Below are positions 1 through 5,357 of a stretch of 6,484 bases of DNA, one piece after another. The DNA comes from Bacteroides sp. (GTDB taxonomy: Bacteria > Bacteroidota > Bacteroidia > Bacteroidales > SM23-62). The DNA is taken from the NCBI GenBank assembly GCA_030589965.1, contig JAUUZM010000189.1, positions 1-6,484 of the forward strand, written 5' to 3'. How positions within the stretch are numbered: the first letter of the stretch is position 1; every line of letters starts with the position of its first letter. The translations under genes and the position numbers were made by a program. The notes under the pieces are model-generated. The model was given only the letters and a program-made list of their open reading frames with translations. It ran no database searches and was not told the DNA's origin.

Positions 1-1
1 C

Positions 2-163
2 ATAGTTCAGAGACAGAAAGAAAGATATCAGTCCACCGTGGACGAGTATTACTCTTTCGTAGGTGAATTTCCTGAGAGCAGGTACCGCAGGGAGGCGGAC
101 AAGATTTATGACGAAGCCCTTGGTATGACGGGCATTGTTGATATGTTAAGCGAACAAAAATAG
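2..163 (+). CDS. bamD: BamD outer-membrane assembly lipoprotein, C-terminal fragment
   Basis: This is the 3' end of a gene entering from the left edge: 53 codons ending at TAG 161-163. The visible protein contains YYSFVGEFPESRYRREADKI, the last tetratricopeptide-like helix pair typical of Bacteroidota BamD, followed by a short tail. BamD is a periplasm-facing lipoprotein of the Bam complex that helps insert beta-barrel proteins into the outer membrane. The lipobox and the earlier repeats lie outside the window and cannot be checked. Its position directly ahead of rpoZ, 19 bases away, matches the usual bamD-rpoZ-coaBC order in this phylum, which strengthens a call otherwise based on a short fragment. 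Another TPR-family lipoprotein is the main alternative. Confidence 0.82.
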   Translation: MVQRQKERYQSTVDEYYSFVGEFPESRYRREADKIYDEALGMTGIVDMLSEQK

Positions 164-182
164 TTAATTATATAATTTGAAT

Positions 183-515
183 ATGGATTACAAAAAATCA
201 AAAGCGTCTGTAACAACCATTACAAGGGATCTGAATCAACTTGACAGTGAGACTGAAAATATCTATCAAACTGTTATGATTATTTCCAGGAGGGCCAATC
301 AGATTAGTGTGGAACTGAAACAGGAACTGAATCGTAAACTGGAGGAGTTTGCTTATTATACAGATAACCTCGAGGAAGTTTTTGAGAACAGGGAGCAAAT
401 TGAAATATCCAAGTATTACGAGCGGCTGCCTAAGCCAACTCTTATTGCCACCCAGGAATTCCTGGATGACGGCATATATTATCGTTTAAACGAAGCTGAG
501 ACGGAGGGACAATAA
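183..515 (+). CDS. rpoZ: RNA polymerase omega subunit, Bacteroidota Rpb6-like
   Basis: The 110-residue protein matches the Bacteroidota omega/Rpb6 family, a small subunit that binds the beta' subunit and helps assemble and stabilise core RNA polymerase. Family hallmarks seen are the N-terminus MDYKKSKAS, the segment IISRRANQIS (about residues 34-43), which is the conserved helix of omega/Rpb6 that contacts beta', and the phylum-specific stretch NLEEVFENREQIEISKYYE followed by KPTLIATQEF. I chose ATG 183 because family members start at MDYxK; the in-frame TTG at 177 would add only two residues. No Shine-Dalgarno sequence is visible, which is normal here. It sits 19 bases after bamD and 20 bases before coaBC, so it is very likely co-transcribed with both. 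Confidence 0.92.
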   Translation: MDYKKSKASVTTITRDLNQLDSETENIYQTVMIISRRANQISVELKQELNRKLEEFAYYTDNLEEVFENREQIEISKYYERLPKPTLIATQEFLDDGIYYRLNEAETEGQ

Positions 516-535
516 ACCGTTTATCAAACAGCATA

Positions 536-1105
536 ATGCTGGAAGGAAAAAAAATATTGCTGGGTGTTACTGCCAGCATTGCAGCCTATAAAACTGCCAC
601 CCTGGTTCGCCTGCTGGTAAAGGAGGGAGCAGAGGTTCAGGTAATTATGACCCCGGTAGCCAAAGAGTTTATTACCCCGGTCACCCTTTCAGCCCTTTCA
701 GGGAAACCCGTTTTTTCAGATTTTTTCTCAGCATCGGGAGGCGAATGGAATTCTCATGTTGACATGGGACTCTGGGCGGACTTGTTCCTGATTGCTCCGG
801 TCACTGCAAGTTCAATGGGGAAACTGGCCAATGGGATAGCAGACAATCTCCTGATCACCACATATCTGTCCTGTAAGTGCCCCGTAATGTTGGCTCCGGC
901 AATGGACCTTGATATGTACCTCCATCCATCCACCAAACGGAATGTGGATATCCTTAAATCCTACGGGAATACCATCATTGAACCTGCTACCGGTGAGCTG
1001 GCCAGCGGTCTTTATGGGAAAGGCAGAATGGAAGAACCCGAGGCGATTATAGCGTTTATTAAAACCTATTTTGAAACTGCAGAAGTTGGCAGACAAGCAA
1101 AATAA
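536..1105 (+). CDS. coaBC: Phosphopantothenoylcysteine decarboxylase (CoaC) domain of split CoaBC
   Basis: This 189-residue flavoprotein domain decarboxylates 4'-phosphopantothenoylcysteine to 4'-phosphopantetheine, using FMN, in coenzyme A synthesis. The N-terminus KKILLGVTASIAAYK (residues 5-19) is the FMN-binding start of the family. NSHVDMG carries the catalytic histidine (His74), PVTASSMGKLANG (89-100) binds flavin phosphate, PAMDLDM (121-127) corresponds to the PxMNxxM substrate motif, and GKGRMEEPE (161-169) ends the substrate flap. Relative to E. coli Dfp, the motif Asn is Asp124 and the flap Cys is Ser157. The family is normally one fused protein of about 400 residues with CoaB; here the frame stops at TAA 1103-1105, inside the linker, and the CoaB domain continues one frame over. 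All conserved CoaC residues lie before the break. ATG 536 is the natural start. Confidence 0.93.
   Translation: MLEGKKILLGVTASIAAYKTATLVRLLVKEGAEVQVIMTPVAKEFITPVTLSALSGKPVFSDFFSASGGEWNSHVDMGLWADLFLIAPVTASSMGKLANGIADNLLITTYLSCKCPVMLAPAMDLDMYLHPSTKRNVDILKSYGNTIIEPATGELASGLYGKGRMEEPEAIIAFIKTYFETAEVGRQAK
1053..1102 (+). other. Frame junction inside coaBC linker
   Basis: The CoaC frame stays open to TAA 1103, while the CoaB frame is open from just after TAG 1050-1052, so a single frame change anywhere in this interval rejoins the gene. The direction is +1: one base must be skipped or removed, or two added. A likely spot is the run of four A at 1099-1102, directly before the TAA. With one A fewer, the reading becomes ...GRQANNSVRLSGKR, a plausible linker of ordinary length. 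An indel in the assembly, a true mutation, or +1 slippage at the AAA-TAA-C stop context would look the same here. Confidence 0.75.
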
Positions 1106-1763
1106 CTCCGTACGCTTATCAGGTAAAAGAATCCTGATTACAGCCGGACCTACCCACGAAAAGTTAGATCCTGTAAGATTTATCAGTAATTATTCCACCG
1201 GAAAAATGGGCTATGCTATTGCAGAGGCCTGCGCCAGAGATGGGGCAGAGGTTTTGCTTATCAGCGGACCTGTGAACCTGAAGCCTGTCCATCCAGGGAT
1301 AAAGCTTTACCAGGTTACTTCCGCTGCAGAAATGGCAAGCCGTTCAGTCTCCCTTTACCCATCATGTGAAGCCGGGGTACTGACTGCAGCAGTTGCTGAT
1401 TTCACCCCCAGCCGGAAGTCATCAAGGAAAATAAAAAGCAAGGGAAAAACCTGGACACTGGAGCTGGAACCTACACGTGACATTGCTTCAGAACTGGGCA
1501 AATCAAAAAAAGATGGTCAGATACTGGCCGGGTTTGCGCTGGAAACAAATGATGAGATTGATAATGCCTGGGATAAGCTGAAGCGAAAGAACTTTGATTT
1601 CATTATGCTCAATTCCCTCAATGATAAAGGAGCTGGATTCGGGTTCGATACAAATAAGGTAAGCATCCTCGAAAAGGATAATAATATTAGTATTTTTGAG
1701 TTAAAGTCTAAGAAGGAAGTTGCCCAGGATATCGTTGATAAATTGCATGAGTATGTTACCTAG
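1071..1763 (+). CDS. coaBC: Phosphopantothenate-cysteine ligase (CoaB) domain of split CoaBC
   Basis: This domain joins phosphopantothenate to cysteine, with CTP in bacteria, one step before CoaC. Seen in order, numbered from TTG 1071: GKRILITAGPTHEKLDPVRF (18-37), the nucleotide-binding loop; ISNYSTGKMG (38-47), holding the conserved Asn40 that stabilises the acyl-cytidylate intermediate; AAVADF (106-111); RKIKSK (119-124), the position of the conserved substrate lysine; LAGFALET (152-159); and LNSLNDKGAGFG (170-181). The domain is complete to its stop. The start is the problem: the frame is open only from 1053, and the only candidate starts ahead of the conserved GKRILIT are TTG 1071 and TTG 1086, with no ATG or GTG. 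I therefore read it as the downstream half of one coaBC gene, displaced by a frame change, and give TTG 1071 only as a nominal left end. Its end overlaps the next gene. Confidence 0.9.
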   Translation: MKLQKLADKQNNSVRLSGKRILITAGPTHEKLDPVRFISNYSTGKMGYAIAEACARDGAEVLLISGPVNLKPVHPGIKLYQVTSAAEMASRSVSLYPSCEAGVLTAAVADFTPSRKSSRKIKSKGKTWTLELEPTRDIASELGKSKKDGQILAGFALETNDEIDNAWDKLKRKNFDFIMLNSLNDKGAGFGFDTNKVSILEKDNNISIFELKSKKEVAQDIVDKLHEYVT

Positions 1764-2679
1764 ATTAAGCTTATACATATTATTGCTGAGCGCTACTGTT
1801 CTGTTCCCCGGAAGGGTAAAATCCCAGGAATTAAAATGCAATGTGCAGTTCGTTTCCCAGCAGGTTCAGGGTACCAATAAGCAGGTATTTCAGACTTTGC
1901 AGACAGCTGTCTATGAGTTTATGAATAATACAAACTGGACTACCCATGTGTACTCGATTGATGAGAGGATCGAAGTCAATTTTATGTTCAATATTACGGA
2001 ACAGTTGAGCGCAGACGAGTTCAGAGGCACGCTTACGATACAGTCCCGCCGGCCCATTTTCAACACCAACTACAGCACAACAATGTTGAATTTTGTGGAC
2101 AATAATATTCATTTTCGTTATGTGGAGTTTGAACCCCTGGAATACGACATGACCCAGCATATTTCCAACCTGACTTCCCTGCTGGCGTATTGGGCCTATA
2201 TGATCATCGGACTCGATTACGATTCTTTCGGATACATGGGAGGAAGCCCTTATTTCTCACAGGCAGAAAACATTGTTCAGAATGCTCAAAACGCCCGTGA
2301 AGGCGGCTGGAAACCATTTGAGAGCCTGGATCATAAAAACAGGTACTGGCTGGTTAATGATATCCTTAACGACGGTTATCGGCCCTTGCGGGAATTTCAG
2401 TACGCCTATCATCGGCAGGGACTGGATGTGATGGATCAAAAAGTTACAGAAGGAAGGGCAGCCATTGCTGAGAACCTGGATAAATTGCAGGCCCTGTACA
2501 GGGATAAGCCGGATCCTTTTATCTACTGGCTGCAACTAACCCTGGATGCAAAATCCGATGAATTGATAAATATTTTTTCAGAATCCTTTACCGAGGAAAA
2601 GACCCGTGCCATCAACATTCTGCAAGAAATAGACCCGGCCAATAAGACCAAGTACGATAAGATTCATGCTTCGAACTAG
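1747..2679 (+). CDS. DUF4835 / PorD-like exported protein
   Basis: This 310-residue protein belongs to the Bacteroidota family DUF4835, which some databases label type IX secretion protein PorD; I recall that name and cannot confirm it here. An N-terminal hydrophobic stretch, LSLYILLLSATVLFPG (about 7-22), looks like a Sec signal peptide, with likely cleavage near VKSQ-EL, so the mature protein should be periplasmic or outer-membrane associated. Family landmarks are QVQGTNKQVFQTLQTA, FRGTLTIQSRRPIFNTNYST, HISNLTSLLAYWAYMIIGLD, DSFGYMGGSPYF, NAREGGWKPFES and the C-terminal INILQEIDPANKTKYDKI. The length is full for the family. ATG 1747 overlaps the coaB stop by 17 bases and ATG 1753 by 11; either leaves a good signal peptide, so the exact start is open. 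The overlap suggests translational coupling to coaBC. No catalytic motif is recognisable. Confidence 0.88.
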   Translation: MSMLPRLSLYILLLSATVLFPGRVKSQELKCNVQFVSQQVQGTNKQVFQTLQTAVYEFMNNTNWTTHVYSIDERIEVNFMFNITEQLSADEFRGTLTIQSRRPIFNTNYSTTMLNFVDNNIHFRYVEFEPLEYDMTQHISNLTSLLAYWAYMIIGLDYDSFGYMGGSPYFSQAENIVQNAQNAREGGWKPFESLDHKNRYWLVNDILNDGYRPLREFQYAYHRQGLDVMDQKVTEGRAAIAENLDKLQALYRDKPDPFIYWLQLTLDAKSDELINIFSESFTEEKTRAINILQEIDPANKTKYDKIHASN

Positions 2680-2723
2680 CAGAATTATCCTGCCTCAATT
2701 CTCCCTTGATCCAATACAAATTT

Positions 2724-2731
2724 TAACTTTG
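2724..2731 (+). promoter_or_regulatory. Bacteroidota-type -7 promoter box before recN
   Basis: TAACTTTG matches the phylum's TAnnTTTG -7 consensus exactly and lies 57 bases ahead of the recN ATG, in the only spacer longer than about 50 bases in the window. Transcription would begin near 2736-2740. The upstream -33 element is weak: a TTG at 2706-2708 with a 15-base gap, shorter than the usual 17-23. It would give recN its own promoter in addition to any readthrough from the upstream operon. Confidence 0.55.
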
Positions 2732-2788
2732 CAGAATGATTTTTAGTCCGGGATCTCATTAAGGGATATCGAAGTTTATCGTAAAGCC

Positions 2789-4441
2789 ATGCTGAATACC
2801 CTTCATGTACGAAATTACGCTTTGATCAGGGAACTGGAAATTGATTTCAAATCCGGACTGAGCACTATTACCGGTGAGACCGGTGCGGGGAAATCTATTC
2901 TGCTTGGAGCCCTCGGATTACTTCTGGGTAAGCGGGCAGATACATCAGTGCTGAAGGATCAGGATAAAAAATGTTATGTCGAAGGTAGTTTTAAGGTTGC
3001 CGGATACGGACTGGAGAAATTTTTTGACAAAAATGACCTGGATTATGAGGACCCGGTAATTCTCCGGCGGGAAATTGCACCCGGTGGGAAATCAAGGGCT
3101 TTCATAAATGATACACCGGTCAACCTTCCGCTGGTCAGGGAACTTGGGGTAAGGCTTGTGGATATTCATTCCCAGCATCATAACCTGAATCTTAACGACC
3201 ACCGCTTCCAGTTAAGGGTGGTGGATACTGTAGCAGGAAACCAGAATCTGCTGGCAGCCTATAGGGACCAGTTTGAGACGCATGGCGGTGTGGGCAAAAA
3301 GCTTGCGGAGCTCAGGGGGAAAGCCAGGCAATCAAAGGCTGACCTGGATTATTTGAGTTTCCAGTTTACCCAGCTGGAAGAGGCTAACCTGGCAGGAGAT
3401 GAACAGGATTCCCTGGAACAGGAACTTCAGACCCTGGACCATGCGGAAGAAATCAAACGAAATAATTTATTTGTTCACTCCCTGCTTGACGGAGATGAGA
3501 AATCGGTAAGGGAACTTCTTCAAAATGCTATTCAGGCCTTTAATGAGATCAGGGAGTATTACCCCGGAGCTTCAGAACTGGCCGAAAGGATAAAGTCCGC
3601 CTGGATCGAACTTAAGGACATCGCTGCGGAAGCGGAAACAGCCGGCAATATTGCAGAACTTGATCCGGGCCGGCAGCAGTTGTACCGTGAACGGCTTGAC
3701 TTACTGTACAGCCTTATGCAAAAACATGGGGTGAATGATCTCGCTTCTTTGATCCGCATCCGTGATGAACTGGACGGAAAGATTGCAGACATTTCCTCCT
3801 TTGATGAGCAGATATCCAAACTGGAAAAGGAATGGGAAGACTCCCTGGCATCCCTGCAGAGATTGTCAGGTGAACTTTCGGGACAGAGGGAAAAAGTTCT
3901 GCCGGAAATGGAAAAAGAGGTCTGCGGAATACTTCAGAACCTGGGCATCCCCAATGCCGGGTTCATAATTTCCCGGAAGGAGCTGGAAGAATTCACCATG
4001 AATGGAAAAGATGAAGTTGAATTCCTTTTCTCTGCCAATGCAGATATGCCTCCACGGGAAATATCCAGGGTGGCCTCCGGGGGTGAGCTGTCCAGGCTGA
4101 TGCTTAGTATTAAGTCCTTATTATCCGATTCCCTTGAACTCCCCACCATCATATTTGATGAGGTAGATGCCGGTGTCTCCGGAGAAATTGCCGACAAAGT
4201 CGGTGAGATTATGAAAAAAATGGCAGGAGGAAAGCAGATCATTAACATTACCCATCTTCCCCAGGTAGCAGGAAAAGGGAATCATCATTATCTTGTTTAT
4301 AAAACCGAAGAGGGTGGAGGAGAGCGAACCGGGATACGTCTGCTCAGCAATGAGGAGAGGGTGCTTGAACTGGCCAGGATGCTAAGTGGTGAAGAGCTGA
4401 CTGAAGCAGCCATTTCGAATGCCAGGGAATTGCTGAATTAG
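2789..4441 (+). CDS. recN: DNA repair ATPase RecN
   Basis: RecN is an SMC-like ATPase recruited early to double-strand breaks, where it helps RecA-dependent recombinational repair. The 550-residue length is the family norm. The N-terminus MLNTLHVRNYALI and FKSGLSTITG lead into Walker A, GETGAGKS (29-36). The Q-loop lies in VDIHSQHHNL (124-133). A helical, charge-rich middle (about 160-380) forms the coiled-coil arm, interrupted by a less regular patch near 255-300. The ABC signature is VASGGELSRLML (428-439), Walker B TIIFDE (453-458), the D-loop AGVSG (461-465), and the switch histidine sits in ITHLPQVA (487-494). All catalytic residues are present, so the gene looks active. Start ATG 2789 matches family N-termini. 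It follows the PorD-like gene by 109 bases with a promoter-like box between; I saw no SOS-type operator, but did not search exhaustively. Confidence 0.97.
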   Translation: MLNTLHVRNYALIRELEIDFKSGLSTITGETGAGKSILLGALGLLLGKRADTSVLKDQDKKCYVEGSFKVAGYGLEKFFDKNDLDYEDPVILRREIAPGGKSRAFINDTPVNLPLVRELGVRLVDIHSQHHNLNLNDHRFQLRVVDTVAGNQNLLAAYRDQFETHGGVGKKLAELRGKARQSKADLDYLSFQFTQLEEANLAGDEQDSLEQELQTLDHAEEIKRNNLFVHSLLDGDEKSVRELLQNAIQAFNEIREYYPGASELAERIKSAWIELKDIAAEAETAGNIAELDPGRQQLYRERLDLLYSLMQKHGVNDLASLIRIRDELDGKIADISSFDEQISKLEKEWEDSLASLQRLSGELSGQREKVLPEMEKEVCGILQNLGIPNAGFIISRKELEEFTMNGKDEVEFLFSANADMPPREISRVASGGELSRLMLSIKSLLSDSLELPTIIFDEVDAGVSGEIADKVGEIMKKMAGGKQIINITHLPQVAGKGNHHYLVYKTEEGGGERTGIRLLSNEERVLELARMLSGEELTEAAISNARELLN

Positions 4442-4445
4442 TTAT

Positions 4446-4453
4446 TATATTTG
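4446..4453 (+). promoter_or_regulatory. Bacteroidota-type -7 promoter box before fabI
   Basis: TATATTTG fits TAnnTTTG exactly, 23 bases ahead of the fabI ATG and just after the recN stop, so transcripts would have a very short leader starting near 4458-4462. No convincing -33 TTTG is found at the usual distance; the nearest TTG (4430-4432), inside the recN end, is only 13 bases upstream. AT-rich spacers in this phylum produce such boxes by chance, so the call is tentative. Confidence 0.45.
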
Positions 4454-4476
4454 TTTTAAAATCAATTCAGAACATT

Positions 4477-5307
4477 ATGTCCTACGGATTATTAAAAGGT
4501 AAGAAAGGGATCATTTTCGGAGCCCTTAACGATATGTCAATCGCCTGGCAAGTTGCGGAAAAATGCCATGAGGAAGGAGCTACTTTTACACTGTCGAATA
4601 CTGCAGTAGCCCTGAGACTTGGAACCGTGGCGGAACTGGCTGAAAAAACAGGTTCGGAAATCATCGAAGCGGATGCTACAAATCTAAAAGATGTTGAAAA
4701 TGTTATTCTGAAGTCCATGAAGATCCTTGGCGGAAAAGTTGATTTTATCCTTCACTCCATAGGGATGTCTCCAAATGTTAGAAAGGGACTGCCTTACGAT
4801 GCTCTGAACTATGAATATTTTCTCAAGACTCTTGACATCTCAGCCCTTTCATTTCATAAGCTGATGCTTCTGGCAAGGAAACACGACGCCATTTCCGATT
4901 GGGGATCCGTAGTGGCCTTATCTTATGTGGCTGCTCAGAGAACCCTGGTAGGATATAACGATATGGCAGATGCAAAATCATTGCTGGAATCCATTGCACG
5001 CAGTTTCGGATATATTTACGGAAGGGATAAGAAGATTCGCGTTAACACCATATCCCAATCGCCCACCATTACCACTGCCGGAAGCGGAGTGAAAGGAATT
5101 GAAACCCTTATAGATTTTACTGAACGAATGTCACCCCTGGGCAATGCAAGTGCAGCTGATTGTGCTGATTACTGTGTGACCCTGTTCTCGGACCTAACCA
5201 AAAAGGTAACCATGCAGAATCTTTTCCACGACGGGGGATTCTCAAGTATGGCAATGAGCATGAGGGCCATTGACCAGTATGCAAAAAGTTTTGATGAATG
5301 TGACTAG
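4477..5307 (+). CDS. fabI: Enoyl-[acyl-carrier-protein] reductase FabI
   Basis: FabI is the NAD(P)H-dependent reductase that completes each round of type II fatty-acid elongation by reducing the trans-2-enoyl-ACP double bond. It is a 276-residue short-chain dehydrogenase fold protein, usually a cytoplasmic tetramer. The N-terminal nucleotide site is GKKGIIFGALNDMSIAW (8-24), followed by EADATN (64-69) and LHSIGMSPN (92-100). The catalytic set is Tyr150, Tyr160 and Lys167 in SYVAAQRTLVGYNDMADAK, which keeps the FabI spacing Y-x9-Y-x6-K. Beyond it come RVNTISQSPTITTAGSGVKG, covering the substrate-binding loop, and the C-terminal TMQNLFHDGGFSS. Gly96 and Met163 align with E. coli residues Gly93 and Met159, known triclosan-contact positions, so the inhibitor site looks conventional. 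ATG 4477 gives the family N-terminus. It follows recN by 35 bases with a candidate promoter between. Confidence 0.96.
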   Translation: MSYGLLKGKKGIIFGALNDMSIAWQVAEKCHEEGATFTLSNTAVALRLGTVAELAEKTGSEIIEADATNLKDVENVILKSMKILGGKVDFILHSIGMSPNVRKGLPYDALNYEYFLKTLDISALSFHKLMLLARKHDAISDWGSVVALSYVAAQRTLVGYNDMADAKSLLESIARSFGYIYGRDKKIRVNTISQSPTITTAGSGVKGIETLIDFTERMSPLGNASAADCADYCVTLFSDLTKKVTMQNLFHDGGFSSMAMSMRAIDQYAKSFDECD

Positions 5308-5357
5308 ATTAAAGGAGTTTTTTATATTTACAGGTACTAATCAATACCTAAGCGTTT

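Noticed and set aside
171..179. TATAATTTG as a promoter box for rpoZ
   Set aside because: The spacing fits TAnnTTTG in no register (one base too many or too few), and it ends only three bases before the ATG.
1720..1746. Upstream TTG start for the PorD-like gene
   Set aside because: It would add nine residues ahead of the signal peptide and deepen the overlap with coaBC; ATG 1747 or 1753 gives a standard signal sequence.
1831..2535. Antisense open frames opposite the PorD-like gene
   Set aside because: They carry no recognisable domain and lie opposite a well-supported conserved gene; the same holds for antisense frames opposite rpoZ, coaBC, recN, fabI and the DUF819 gene.
3762..3968. Short + strand frame inside recN
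   Set aside because: It overlaps the intact RecN coiled-coil coding region in another frame and shows no motif.
5311..5317. AAAGGAG as a ribosome binding site for the DUF819 gene
   Set aside because: It lies about 40 bases ahead of ATG 5358, too far to act, and an in-frame stop at 5349 rules out a closer upstream start in that frame.
5323..5330. TATATTTA as a promoter for the DUF819 gene
   Set aside because: The last base differs from TAnnTTTG, no -33 element is at a suitable distance, and the stretch is simply AT-rich; the gene may be read from the fabI transcript.
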